Shown piece by piece: positions 12,702 to 23,555 of a stretch of DNA of 64,000 bases. The notes below the pieces were generated by a model. That model was not told the origin of the DNA. It did no database searches and saw only the letters and a program-made list of their open reading frames with translations. A program made the translations under genes and the position numbers. Each line of letters begins with the position of its first letter. The first letter of the stretch is position 1. The DNA lies in NCBI GenBank assembly GCA_951394045.1, contig OX595987.1, positions 3,720,001 to 3,784,000 on the forward strand, read 5' to 3'. The stretch comes from Nitzschia sp. DOCU1 (lineage: Eukaryota; Bacillariophyta; Bacillariophyceae; Bacillariales; Bacillariaceae).

Positions 12702-14867
12702 TTAAGATTTGTATTGCAGTTGGGCTTTGAGTAACGCTCGTTGAAACATTTCCTTTCGTTCTTCGGCCGGAACAGCATTTTGATTCGGCGCCCCGTTGAA
12801 ACTTTCAAGTTCTGTGGAAAACGACGGCTCGGCGGCATCTTCATCTGCCGCAGAATCACCTTCGTCGGTGGTCGAATTGACAAGAGATAGGTCATCGTCA
12901 TCGTCGTCTCTTGCTACAACTTCTGGCGATTCCACCGTTGCCGTTGCCGTCGGCGACAACATTGATTTCAATGCCCGAGCAGAAGCAGCGGCAGCGTAAC
13001 GAAGCCGAGCTTTCAGAAGTTCCCTTTGGAACAGTTCCTTTTCTGACCCTGTCGTTCTTGTCTCCATGGGTAGAACTCGAGCAGTCGCCGCGTACTTGAA
13101 ACTAGCTTGGAGTAGCGCTCGTTGAAAAAGCTCCTTTGCTTGCATGGCCTCCTCCAAACGCCTTTGTTGCTCACTTTGTATGTCCTCGGTGTCTTGCACT
13201 AGGGTATCGGGACTGTAAGCTTCGAGGGCCTCATCTTCGATTTCCTCTCGTTCAAAATCCTCCTCCAGTGCCTGCGATGTTTCCTCATCTAGCTCTTCCA
13301 TAATCGCTTCCTCCAACTCGTTCAAAAAGGATTCTTCAGAATACACCGCCTCTTCATTTTCCGGGGCCTTGTCCTCGTCTTCCAGGGAGAGAATGCTATC
13401 GTCATCTTCTTCTGGCTCGTTTGAAACGGGCCGAGCAAAGAAAACTGACTTTGATGCTGCCTCTGGAGTGGATTGCTCCTTCTCCGCCTGTAACTCTAGT
13501 CTTGCCTGGATCTCTGCTTGTCGAGCTAGCTCTGCCTCCCGTTCGAGCGCTTGAATTTCTGCTTCCTTTTTCTCGGCTTGTCGAGCTAGCTCTTCATCCC
13601 TTTCTAGAGCTTGTCGAGCCAATTCCTCTTCCCTCTCCTTTGCTCGTCGCGCATTCTCTGCCTCCCGCTCCGCTTCTTTTTGTGTTTCCACTTGTTGAAC
13701 TAGCAGCGCTTGACGCTCCCGATTGAGAGCCGCCTTTTGTTCCGACGTCCATGGAACGTATGGGTCTCCACCCTCCACAGCATTGATCACTTGGTAAACT
13801 TCGTCCACGTCGGCGTAGGTCAGAATACCTTGATCAAAGTAGCTCCATTGACATTTGCCATTGCGGTCCAACACAAAGGTGCCTCCCATGCGCGTCAACA
13901 AATCTCCTACCAGCGGAGACTTGCCTTGTGGCACTAGCTTACCCCAGTTGGACACAATATGGAGACCCGTCTGCAATCGCAGCGTTGCTAACTCAAAGGG
14001 ACGTAAGCTAGAAGAAATGGGCACATCTTCAAAGGCCGCGGGGGTCAAATTCGGGAATCGTCCTTGGGTGGACCCTTGCAACAGGGAGTCAACTACCCAC
14101 GAACGTCCATCCACTCCTTTGCTCCCAGTAGTGTCCCCAACATATCCATACAGGACATTTCCAATGGTTCCAGGTGATCCAAATCCAAAAATCATTCCCA
14201 GCAACTTGACATATGGCGAAACATCCGACTGAGGATATCGTTCGCGGTGGACAGGATCTACCGACAACCAACCCTTATAGCAGCCCAAGGCGGAGGTGAC
14301 AGCCCCCTCGGAATCTGCCACAAGAGTCAATTTACCAGACTCCATTAGCTCTTGCAAGCCCAAATCCTTGGCAAACTGATTCGCCGATGCCACGGATCCA
14401 ATTCCAACCAACACCAGATTTGCGGAGGTATCTGCTAGCTTGCCTCCTTCCTTCATAGCCACCACGTACTGTTGCGTTAACTCCCAGGCATTAAAGTCAC
14501 CAAAGTGTGACAAGCAGGATAGAATCACGGGAGCATCACTCTTTGATTCCAAGACTTGACCGAGTAAAACCTCGTCGTCGTCCAACGTTAGGACTTTTGC
14601 GGACGCTGCTGCCGCCGACACAAAATCGGGGTCTACCGTCGTGCTGCTACTGCCCATTCTCAAAGCCGTGCTGTCATGGACCAAAGAAGAAAACATTGGG
14701 CGACGCCCCGCGGCCCGGGAGAAGCCATCAGTTGAGACTGCCGCCGGTTGACGATGAACCGTAAAGGCATGCACAAATGACCTTTCCAGCAGCAGCAACG
14801 ACGACGACGAGATCAAAAGTAGAAACAACATACTCGTTGTTGGAAGGGAACTGTGGAGTACCGCCAT
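12702..14867 (-). CDS. Plastid-targeted peroxiredoxin-like (AhpC/TSA_2) protein with coiled-coil tail and FQR repeats
   Basis: 721 aa, single exon, ATG at 14867. The N-terminus is a signal peptide (LFLLLISSSSLLLLE) ending at SFVHAFTVHRQ, a typical A-F bipartite plastid leader. Residues about 85-370 resemble the PRXL2/AhpC-TSA_2 thioredoxin fold (VILSCLSHFGDFNAWE, LVLVGIGS, LTLVADSEGAVTSALG, GGTFVLDRNGKCQW). The usual CxxC of the family is absent; single cysteines remain in LSCLSHF and LGCYKG, so redox activity is uncertain. Residues about 390-480 are an E/R/A-rich coiled coil, then an acidic stretch. The C-terminus has three copies of a K-E-(L/M)-F-Q-R-(A/E)-L-L-x-A motif. I recognise no symbol. 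Confidence 0.8.
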   Translation of the reverse strand: MAVLHSSLPTTSMLFLLLISSSSLLLLERSFVHAFTVHRQPAAVSTDGFSRAAGRRPMFSSLVHDSTALRMGSSSTTVDPDFVSAAAASAKVLTLDDDEVLLGQVLESKSDAPVILSCLSHFGDFNAWELTQQYVVAMKEGGKLADTSANLVLVGIGSVASANQFAKDLGLQELMESGKLTLVADSEGAVTSALGCYKGWLSVDPVHRERYPQSDVSPYVKLLGMIFGFGSPGTIGNVLYGYVGDTTGSKGVDGRSWVVDSLLQGSTQGRFPNLTPAAFEDVPISSSLRPFELATLRLQTGLHIVSNWGKLVPQGKSPLVGDLLTRMGGTFVLDRNGKCQWSYFDQGILTYADVDEVYQVINAVEGGDPYVPWTSEQKAALNRERQALLVQQVETQKEAEREAENARRAKEREEELARQALERDEELARQAEKKEAEIQALEREAELARQAEIQARLELQAEKEQSTPEAASKSVFFARPVSNEPEEDDDSILSLEDEDKAPENEEAVYSEESFLNELEEAIMEELDEETSQALEEDFEREEIEDEALEAYSPDTLVQDTEDIQSEQQRRLEEAMQAKELFQRALLQASFKYAATARVLPMETRTTGSEKELFQRELLKARLRYAAAASARALKSMLSPTATATVESPEVVARDDDDDDLSLVNSTTDEGDSAADEDAAEPSFSTELESFNGAPNQNAVPAEERKEMFQRALLKAQLQYKS

Positions 14868-15492
14868 GATTTCTCAAACAGCGTTGCTGTTATTGCTAAT
14901 CCAAGAATGCCTCAAAGACGAGTGCTATGAATATATCGTATGTGTTTGCTCTATCGGTGGTGATTGGCGATGCTTGTGGTTGGTAGATGACCGTTGGGGG
15001 GCCTTTCCCCATCGTCGCGATCTTTTTTTCGTTGCTGCCGCCAATAACAACGCGCGAAATCCTTTCGGAGTTGACACCGGATTATTGTATCTTTACCATC
15101 AACATTCATGGTCGATTGAGTCCAACGCGCAGGTCAGATGCGCCGTACATTACACACACAGGTGTGAATGCATACGTCATCCGACGTCTTTTTTTAGCAA
15201 TCTGATGTCTACCGCTAACAACAAAAAAGCCAACACAGCCCCATTATCATCACAATTATTACTCCATTTTGTCTGGAAAGCAAACCTTAGACACAACCAA
15301 TACCCCGAAGACGAGCGTTTCATTCTGTGCTTTGACTGCTTCGTATGGGTTATGATAAATGGTCAACTACCTGGTGGTATAGTTTGGATTCGTGAAAAAT
15401 GGATGAATAAAGACACGACATTGAAGAATGCAATAAATGAGGCTTCACCCAGCATGAACCGCTTCGTCTGCCAACGACGTCGTGTATGACGA
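14868..15492. other. 3' flank of HSF copy A, partly duplicated elsewhere
   Basis: 625 bp between the 5' end of the peroxiredoxin-like gene and the 3' end of HSF copy A. Parts of it (for example ATCGGTGGTGATTG near 14955 and TTTGGATTCGTGAAAAATG near 15383) recur before HSF copy B at about 18045 and 18370, and some recur before copy C, so it belongs to a duplicated segment. A 207-codon plus-strand frame crossing it (14866-15489) is judged spurious. Confidence 0.6.
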
Positions 15493-16989
15493 CTATGGTT
15501 TCATTTCTTGAATGTCTTCGATTGGGCCAAAGAGAGAGGCAAAAAGATGCCAATCATCATTGCTCTCGATTCCTACCGAGCGATTGCGCGATGACTGAAA
15601 TTGCGTTCTTGAGGCCGACAGCATGGAAGGACGAGACCAGGAGGTGGGCAGCGAGGATGTTTCTTCACTACTTTTGCTGCACGCTTGCTGCTGTGATTCA
15701 GCAGTCATCATCAAGCGCTGACTAGCTTGAATTGCAAACTGCAGCAAGGATTCTTCGTCGTCGCGCTGGGCTTGTTCCAACAAGGATCCAGGTCGCCTTC
15801 TGCTAGTCAACATTTCATTTCCGGTGCTGTTAACGACCGAAGACGAATTAAGAACAGAAGGCGTCTCCCTGTTGCGACTCAGACGCCGCATCGTTTTGCT
15901 GGTGACAGGGCAAGGTGAACCAGTTGCGGACGAGGATGGGGCATGGTAGCCACTAGCAAAGAACTTGTCCCGGTTCTTCGTCGATTCATGATTGTACTGA
16001 TGCTGGGTGTTGACGTGACCGTCGTTTCCACCGCCCGCTAGCAAACAATCCTTTTGCCGCGGCGTGTCGAGGCCCATTGGAAGAAACTTGCTAGGGGTGC
16101 TTTCACGACCTTCCTCTTTTGGAAGCAACAGCAGCCCATGCAACGGATCTTGTTCCTGCGCTTGTTGTTCTTGAAGTTTACCACTACGTCTAGTGCTTTT
16201 CTTGACGGGACGCCTTGCCATGCGGGCACAAAGATCAAGGTTGCCTCGTACAAAGAGCGGATGGCGGTACGCCCCAAAGTATGGAGAGGATGGATCCTTC
16301 CGTTCCATTTCAAAGCGGTACATGGCGACCTGGCGCTGAAAGCTCCGGTATTTTGGCCTTGACGTGCTGATGAAGTAGCGAGGTATGAACTTGGTTTCGA
16401 ATTCACGCTTGCAATGAACCTTGAAGGCTTTTCCGTCAGGAAGCCAAGAAATGATGTGCTCCATGCCTTTGCTTGCTGCTTCGTCCAAGATTTGATGCAG
16501 TTTGAAAGGAAACTCAAACTGAACACGGAAAGAGGGGGGGGGGAGGGAGAAAGAAAGCGAGTCAGTGCAAGTTTGGTCTCGACGACTATTGGTCGGCTAC
16601 TTCTGCCAAGCAATTCTTGCATGGACAATTATAGTTTGTGTACAAGCGGAACCTGTTGAAAATTTTCTTACCCGGGCTGGCATTACTCCAAGCAATGCAA
16701 ACGGTGAAGTGTTGGGACGTGAGGTGGTGGCCGTTGCAGCAGCAACAAGATCGGAAGAAGAATGAGCTGCATTTCCTTCCCTGTTTACCGGTGTTATGGG
16801 ACTCCCATCAGGCACACCGTGCTCCTCATCTCCACTCGACTTCACATTTTGCTGTTGTGACAACAAGAACCTTCTTGTTGTGTCCTCCGAGCATGCTTCC
16901 TCCTTCTTCATGCTGCTACGAAGAACAACAACACTGAAGGAAATGCCCGCAGCACAGGGCGTTCTTGGATGGCTTTTTGAATCGGTCAT
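15493..16989 (-). CDS. Heat shock factor-type DNA-binding protein, copy A, 2 exons
   Basis: Proposed CDS: complement(join(15493..16518, 16672..16989)), 447 aa. Exon 1 ends ...PAR at CGG|gtaaga; exon 2 begins FEFPFKLHQIL after a C/T-rich acceptor (cgtgttcag). The HSF DNA-binding domain spans about residues 107-200: ISWLPDGKAFKVH, FETKFIPRYF, and the recognition-helix block KYRSFQRQVAMYRFEMER. The rest is low complexity apart from SLLQFAIQASQRLMM and the terminal WHLFASLFGP. Exon 1 carries SPITPV and SPFALL motifs shared with copies B and C. HSF proteins bind nGAAn arrays as transcription factors; diatoms have many. Start ATG at 16989 is the first in frame; an upstream GTG extends the frame to 17040. 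Nearly identical copies follow to the right. Confidence 0.85.
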
Positions 16990-18473
16990 GCTATTGGATA
17001 AGATCGTTATCGTCTTCACGATAAAGTGCTGTTGTCCCACTGTCGATATACTAGTTTGGGGTTTGTGGTGTCAACTCAATGAAAAGGTGAAGTCATCGAG
17101 CAAAAGTGGAAACTACCGAAGCATGAATTCACGTCATCTTCCGTTGGTTGTTGGCCCGGCAACCACAATTCGCCACCGAAACTTCGCGCTAAGAACAAGA
17201 ATGTGACTGGGCAATAGTTTTCATTATTACTGCTTGGATACGGGGTTCTACCTTCTTCTCTTTTATTACCTATGGTATGCTCCACCAGCTGATTCTTTAT
17301 AGTCTAAAGTGTATATCGTTCCAAAACTGCACATAGGGCGACGAAGCTGTCCTCGCCTGGCAACCACAATTCGCCACCGAAACTTCGCGCTAAGAACAAG
17401 GATGTGACTGGGCAATAGTTTTCATTATTACTGCTTGGATACGGGGTTCTACCTTCTTCTCTTTTAGTACCTATGGTATGCTCCACCAGCTGATTCTATA
17501 GTCTAAAGTGTATATCGTTCCAAAACTGCACATAGCGCGACGAAGCTGTCCTCGTTCGGGGCGCGATAAAGATATTGATTGTACCGGTAGTTGTTTAACC
17601 ATCATGCAATGGAGGGCAATGCATTTTGTCGGGCTCTTCGTGGGCGAACGTACTTTCTTCTCTTTTACTTATTCTGCACAATTTTGCGAACCCACTGAAA
17701 TAGCGTGTTGGTAGACATTTCATGTTTGCAACGAAGGACGAAGCAGTTTTCCACCTCTAACCAAGACGAAGGGGCCGACATGATGCTGTTCTTCGCGTTT
17801 CGTTCTCCCGTCTCTACGGTAGAGGGATCAGCCGCACCGCTAGCTAGCTATCAACCGAGAGAATCGGACATATTCTGCGTTTCGTCTTGCACGCTCCTCC
17901 TTCAACTACAATTGTCACGATGGTCTTGCTTCTTCTTGGTGGTGATTTGTTCCCCTTGTCCTCGAACAGCTTTTCTGATCCAACAATGCCGGAAAGACGG
18001 GTGCTACTACCGGTGGGTTCTATGAATATCTAATATGTTGCTTTGGTCTATCGGTGGTGATTGCCGCTGACTCTGTTCGGTTTCCATCGTCCAACTCCGT
18101 ACCAATAGAGGGATGTTTCTATGATGCTTCGACCGAGCACCCAACGCGCGTAATCGATGTGGTCGATTGAGTCAACTATGCGCAGTACCGTCCCGCTCCG
18201 TGGCCATCATGAGCCACCGCCAGGGGTCAATTGTGGGCACCGCAAGAGTGAAGAGCAAACAGAACGGCATACTTCTATCATCGTCACCATGAGACTTCAA
18301 TGTTTGGAAACCCATTGGCGTCTATGTTGCGACTGCTACATATGGCTCATAATAAAACATACAACTATTTTGGATTCGTGAAAAATGAATGAATGAAGGC
18401 ACGACCATGAAGAATTAATAAATGAGGATCCGTCTGGAGATGCCGGCGGGGCCAGGCACGTAGTGTATGACGA
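16990..18473. other. Intergenic stretch between HSF copies A and B
   Basis: 1.5 kb without a convincing gene. It contains the 201-bp tandem duplication described separately, one TACCGGTA palindrome at 17582-17589, and from about 18015 onward a copy of the 3' flank of HSF copy A. Short open frames have no recognisable domain. Confidence 0.5.
17158..17556. repeat. Tandem duplication, two units of about 200 bp
   Basis: The word CAACCACAATTCGCCACCG occurs at 17160 and again at 17361, and sequence identity continues through both units apart from scattered substitutions and a 3-bp indel (GATTCTTTATAGTC versus GATTCTATAGTC). Both units end in CGACGAAGCTGTCCTCG. The same minus-strand peptide frame appears in both units only because the DNA is duplicated. 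Confidence 0.9.
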
Positions 18474-20007
18474 CTATGGTTTCGTTTCGTTAACATCGTC
18501 GGTGGGGCCAAAGAGGGAGGCAAAAAGATACCAATCATCATTGCTCTCGATTGTTACCGAACGATTACGACGAGATGACTGAACTTGCGTTCTTGAGGCC
18601 GACAGCACTGAAGGACGAGACCAGGAGGTGGGCAGCGAGGCCTTTTCTTCACAACGTTTGCTGCATGTTCGCTGCTGTGAGGAGGCAGCAGTCATCATCA
18701 AGCGCTGACTAGCTTGAATTGCAAACTGCAGCAAGCCGTCTTTGTCCTCGTGCTCCGCTTCCAAGGACGCAGCTACCCCGCTTCTGCTAGTTAACGTTTC
18801 ACCACTACCGGTGCTACCGACGACCATACAGGTACTACTAAGAACAAGAGCAGGCGTCCGGTTGTTCTTGATAGCGAAATTGGCTTGTGTCCTGTTGCTG
18901 TTCAGACGCAGCATCGCGTCGCTGGTGGCAGGGCAAGGTGAACATGTTGACGACGAGGATGGGGCGGAGTAGCCAGGACTAACAAAGAACTTGTCCCGAT
19001 TCTTCGATTCATTGACGTCGCCGTCGTTTCCAGCGCCCGCTCGCAGAGAATTCTTTTGCTGCGGGGTGCGAGGGCCCAAGTGAAACCTCGTTTTCTTGCT
19101 ACGAGTGGCTGTTTCACAACCTTGTTGTTGCAGCAAGAGCATCACCGCTTCCAGTGGATCTTGTTTCTGCGCTTGTTCTTGTTGTGGTTGAAGTTGTCGG
19201 GTGATGGCACTACTACTTGTAGTGCTTTTCTTGACGGGACGTCTTGTCATGCGGGCACAAAGATCAAGCTTGTCTCGTACAAAGAGCGGATGGCGGTAAG
19301 CCCCAAAGTATGGAGAGGATGGATCCTTCCGTTCCATTTCAAAGCGGTACATGGCAACCTGACGCTGAAAGCTCCGGTATTTTGGCCTTGACGTCGTGCT
19401 GATGAAGTAGCGAGGTATGAACTTTGTTTCAAATTCACGCTTGCAATGAACCTTGAAGGCTTTTCCGTCAGGAAGCCAAGAAACGATGTGCTCCATGCCT
19501 TTGTTTGCTGCTTCGTCCAAGATTTGATGCAGTTTGAAAGGAAACTCAAACTGAACACGGAAAGAGGGGGGGAGGGAGGAAGAAAGCGAGTCAGTGCAAG
19601 TTTGGTCGGCTACTTCTGCCAAGCACTTCCTGCATGATCGTTTATAGAGTGCGCTCATGCGGACGAATCTGTTGAGACTTTCTTACCCGGGTTTGAAGTA
19701 CTACTCCATCAAGCAACGCAAATGGTGAAGTGGTGTTGGTGTTGGTGGGACGTGAGGTGGCCGTTGCTGCGGCAACAACAACGGAAGAAGAGTGATCCGC
19801 GCATCCTTCCCTGTCTACCGGTGTGAGGGGACTGCCATTATGCTCCTCATCTTCATTCGATTTTACTTGTTGTTGTTGCCTCCTGTCCCCCCAGCAGCAT
19901 AACACTTCCTCCCTGCTGTTATGAACAAGAACACGGGACGAGGTGCCTTCAGCAGCACACCAGGGGGTTCTTCTGGGAGGGATTTGAGAAGTTGATAAGG
20001 TCGGCAT
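18474..20007 (-). CDS. Heat shock factor-type DNA-binding protein, copy B, 2 exons
   Basis: Proposed CDS: complement(join(18474..19550, 19687..20007)), 465 aa. The layout is identical to copy A: exon 1 ends ...LQTR at CGG|gtaaga, exon 2 starts FEFPFKLHQIL. The DNA-binding domain (about residues 108-205) is almost unchanged (WLPDGKAFKVHCKREF, YRSFQRQVAMYRFEMER). The linker differs from copy A by many small indels, often in repetitive Gln/Ser codons, while LLQFAIQASQRLMM and YLFASLFGP at the C-terminus are kept. This pattern suggests a recent duplication with selection on the domain and the two C-terminal motifs. Both exons are open, so the copy is probably functional. An unspliced reading through the intron into MSALYKRSC... 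is open too but lacks family support. Confidence 0.85.
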
Positions 20008-20120
20008 CGTCTTTTTATGGAAAGCGGTTTCTTGCCTTCGGTCGGTTTTTGTTTGGGATTTTGTGTCACTTTGAAGTGAAACAATTTTAGTAGGAAACTC
20101 ACGCCAGCTTTCGTTGGTTG

Positions 20121-20144
20121 CCCCCCCCCCCCCCCCCCCCCCCC
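20121..20144. repeat. C24 homopolymer
   Basis: A run of 24 consecutive cytosines on the plus strand lies 110-140 bp upstream of the HSF copy B start codon. It is a likely length-variable site. Its true length is also vulnerable to sequencing error. Confidence 0.9.
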
Positions 20145-20430
20145 TCCCAATTCGTCGTCGGAACTACCGGTATGTACCGCTAGGTTCGCCTATGTAGTTT
20201 GTTCCACTTATTATGCAAAGGAGACGAGGAACGGCGTGTCCTTTGTTGCTCAACAAGAGCTCCGTTGGCTTTTTTCTTCATCGTGACTATCGGATTTCGT
20301 TTGGCAGCTAGGTCTTCGGCGGGGGTCGTGCTTTGGCTTCTCCTTTACTTAATATTCACAATTTGGCGAAATAGCCCACTTCCAGAAATTCTTTTACGAA
20401 ATCTACGCTAGCATCTACCGGCAGTATTAA

Positions 20431-20446
20431 CGCCAATCAGAAGAGG
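20431..20446 (+). repeat. piggyBac left terminal inverted repeat
   Basis: CGCCAATCAGAAGAGG directly follows the TTAA at 20427-20430 and matches the right end in 14 of 16 positions. Confidence 0.9.
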
Positions 20447-20492
20447 TGCCGCTATAGCGGCACCCAAATTTTTGGATGCCGCTATAGCGGCA
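20446..20492. repeat. Subterminal palindromes, left end
   Basis: Two copies of a palindromic unit: GTGCCGCTATAGCGGCAC at 20446-20463 and TGCCGCTATAGCGGCA at 20477-20492, each followed by CCCAAATTTT or a close variant. The same unit, with one change that breaks the perfect palindrome (GCTATGGC), lies at the right end at 24511-24528. This arrangement suggests transposase-binding sites; the role is inferred. Confidence 0.85.
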
Positions 20493-20687
20493 CCCAAATT
20501 TTGGCGCCTCTAATCATCGTTCTAACATGCTCCAACGGTGAAAACGCCAGCACCGTTGGAATCTGCAGGCGATTTTACCTAGGGTAGAGTATGTCGTCCA
20601 ATTTCACATTTCCGCTTCCCGCCCGTGTTTGAGGCACCAAAATCGAGCCGGTCGGAAGCAAGTTTTTCAAAAAGCCATAACACCACC

Positions 20688-23232
20688 ATGTCACCCTCTC
20701 CCTTGCCTCCCACGGACGTCGAGGATTCCTTTGAGCCGATCGTGGCGGCTCCTAGGCGTGTCAGGTCTCCAGATGACTGGTCTAGGGTCAGCGATGACCA
20801 CATCAACGACCTCGTCAATGCCGATTCCGTTTTCGTGTCAAATGCCGACAATTCGCAAGAAATGGCCCCCCCTCCGCCTATACGACTCTTTCATGACACC
20901 GAACCCTCTCCCCGTGTCGACTCTCCTACTGCAAACGACGCTGATCATCCTTCTGCCATCGACGATGCTCTTGCTGGGGTCATGGCGCTTGCCGGGAGTC
21001 GCCAGCCTCGTCCTTCTTCACATGCTGCGTCGACCCGTCAACAAAAATTTTCCTACAGAAGGCGAAAATTGCTTGGCGACGCCCGCCTTTATTCCATTAC
21101 TGGCTTTCCAATCCCTGGAATCAACGGGCCTATTGTCGGTTTGATTGTCGAATGCCCGAATAAAGCGAAGAACAATGGCCAGTTTCGGGTTGATTGGACA
21201 AAGTTTTCCCCTGGGTTGCCCGCCAACGTCGACCGTTCACTGCTGCGCGAATGGTATCCTTCTGTCGATTACGTCCGGGAATATTTCCAGCAGGCCGCTC
21301 ACGACTACGAACAAGCAGGGCCTACTGGTGTCAGAGAACAGCTTCGGTTGTCTTTCAGTGTCGAACAACCTGTTCCAAATGGAGTTGCCTGCAAGCCCAC
21401 CGTTATATCATGGTCCGACGGGACTCAAGGTGGGCGTCGCAAAAAGCTTCCAAGATCCCACAGAGTGCCTACAGAAATGTGGGGGGCTGACCTACCGATT
21501 CGTTTCGAATTTGGCGGCACAAACTAACCTCTACTTCGAAAACAAGATCAAGCCCAACTTGAACAAGAACTTGATGTACTGCGGCAAAAAATGGGAAAAC
21601 GTGACGGTGACGGAAATGCACCGGTTCCTGGGAATTATGCTTCGGATCTCGATGCAAGAGCGAGACGCAGGTGGCTACTGTGCGTATTTTTCTTCAGAGG
21701 ACAGGACGTTGACTACTGGACTTGGAAAACGCATGAGGAAGAAAATTCTACGCAACACGAAAGGTTGGGCGCAGCAGTACATGTCGTTGACCCGGTTCAA
21801 ACAAATCCGGGGCGCCTTCCATCCCATGGACAAGGCAGCTGGGCGGGGAGGGGACAAATGCTACCAGTTACGCGAAGCACTCAACAATCTGAATCATGCT
21901 GCAGCAAATACCTTCCATCCTGGTGGCGACCTGGCGTTCGACGAAGGCGGTGTGTCATGTCGGAGTCGTTTATGCCCCGTACGACAGTACAACAAGGCCA
22001 AACCGCAGCCGTATCGTGTCGACTTTTTTGTTTTGGCGGACTCTAAGACCTACGCGATTTTGCACATGGACGTCTACCAAGGGAAGAATGAGACCAACGC
22101 ATTCATTGAACCTGAGGCACAGCCACTTCCCCCCACACAAAAGGCGGTTGTCAATGCAGTCATGAAGACAGGTCTACATCAACAAGGCCTACAGCATGGC
22201 TACAGAACAATCAGCATGGATAACCGGTACCAATGCCCTGAACTGGCGGTACGACTTCGCGATCGTTGTCACGTCTTGTCGACGGGTACAACAAAGCAGG
22301 GAAGGAAAGGCTGGCCGAAAGAGTTGATGGACATGGAGAAGAAAGGAGAACGTGGCGAGTCGAAGATAGCATACGACAAAGTGAACGACGTTATATGCCT
22401 CCAGTGGCGGGACAACAAGGTCGTCAATTGTTGTTCGACCATCACGAACGTGACGCAAGAGGACACGACAAGACGAGTTGGAAGTACGCTGCGCATGCTC
22501 AAGGTACCAAGCCCCCTACTCCATTACCACCGCTACATGTTCGGGGTGGACAAGGGCGATCAAATGCGCATGCATGGTGGGGGGTTCGCCCGAAAGGCCC
22601 ACTTCCAAAAGTGGTACAAGAAAGCATTCATGGCTGTGCTCGATTGCATGCTCTTGAACGCCTTGATTGCATGGAATCTCTCTGCAGACGAGCCGGGATC
22701 CGATCGCAGCCACTTCAGCCGGCACGACTTTTATGCTTGGATTGCTGACGATTTGCTAGAATTTCGAGATCCGAATGAAGGTACCGTTACATCCATTTCC
22801 AACGCGCCCATCGGAGACGTCACTCGAGCAACGGTGCAAGCAACAACCACAGTCGATGATGCAGACAACGATGGGAACAAATGTGTCGTCGACGGACCGA
22901 ATGCAGACGACAAGGAACGGCGCTGTCTGGTCTGTCTCTTGGATTCCAGGTACACCGGGATAAAAAAGGGGACGAGAGCATGCGTTTCTTCGTGCCGAAC
23001 CTGTGGGTCATGCCACATGCATGTCGAAGCGAGTGGACGAGAGATACACAAGTTGTTTCCAGAGGGGTTGTCTTGCCACGAAATACTGAACACCGAACTA
23101 GGACGGGAAATTTGGAAACGAAACGAGCAAGGGCTGGCGCGGATACAAAACACCCACCCGGCCCTTCTAGCGTTGAAAGAGCGCTTGGGTAAAACCAGAA
23201 AGAGGAAACAGCCTCTCTCTGTAACTGTATAG
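20688..23232 (+). CDS. piggyBac transposase, one-base frameshift at a G run
   Basis: DDE transposase of the piggyBac family (DDE_Tnp_1_7). The N-terminal part opens at ATG 20688 in a good ccaccATG context and is read in one frame to about 21486. From there the protein continues in a frame open from 21145 to 23232. Removing one G from the six-G run at 21481-21486 joins PTEMWG to LTYRFVSNLAAQTNLYFEN, which is why I place the break there. Catalytic aspartates of the family are visible: LAFDEGG (D codon 21940), SMDNRY (22219) and GVDKGD (22549 and 22558). The C-terminus has a cysteine-rich zinc-binding domain (RRCLVCLLD, SSCRTCGSCHMH). With the frameshift it would not give a full protein, so this is either a sequencing error or recent inactivation. 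Confidence 0.88.
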
Positions 23233-23252
23233 TAGTAGCATATGCATCTATA

Positions 23253-23490
23253 GCTGCAGTACTTTAATTCCCTGTAGACTCTACGCGTTTTAGCAGGCAT
23301 TTGGGTATTGTTGTTACAATATTAGCTGACGCAGGTTGGATATTGTGGGGACAATACTCATTGCTGCAGTACTTTAATTCCCTGTAGACTCTACGCATTT
23401 TAGCAGGCATTTGGGTATTGTTGTTACAATATTAGCTGACGAGAGAGAGGATATTGTGGGGACAATACTCATTGCTGCAGTACTTTATAA
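23253..23490. repeat. 110-bp tandem repeat inside the transposon
   Basis: Units begin with GCTGCAGTACTTTAATTCCC at 23253 and 23363, and a third, truncated unit begins with GCTGCAGTACTTTA at 23474, giving a period of 110-111 bp. Each unit contains ATATTGT and GGGACAATA words that could pair. The array lies between the 3' ends of the two convergent transposon genes, where it may serve as a shared 3' end region. Confidence 0.85.
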
Positions 23491-23555
23491 TAGCTAAAAT
23501 TGATTTCATTCATGCGACTATTATCGTTGTTACAACTAGGAATAGGAGAGTAGTC

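Noticed and set aside
14866..15489. 207-codon plus-strand ORF beside HSF copy A
   Set aside because: Cys/Trp-rich composition without domains, and parts of its DNA recur as non-open sequence in the flanks of HSF copies B and C.
21421..21474. Short intron in the transposase as explanation of the frame change
   Set aside because: Possible GT-AG pairs give 34 or 45 bp; only the 34-bp one corrects the frame and it is too short, while a one-base change in the G run explains the change fully.
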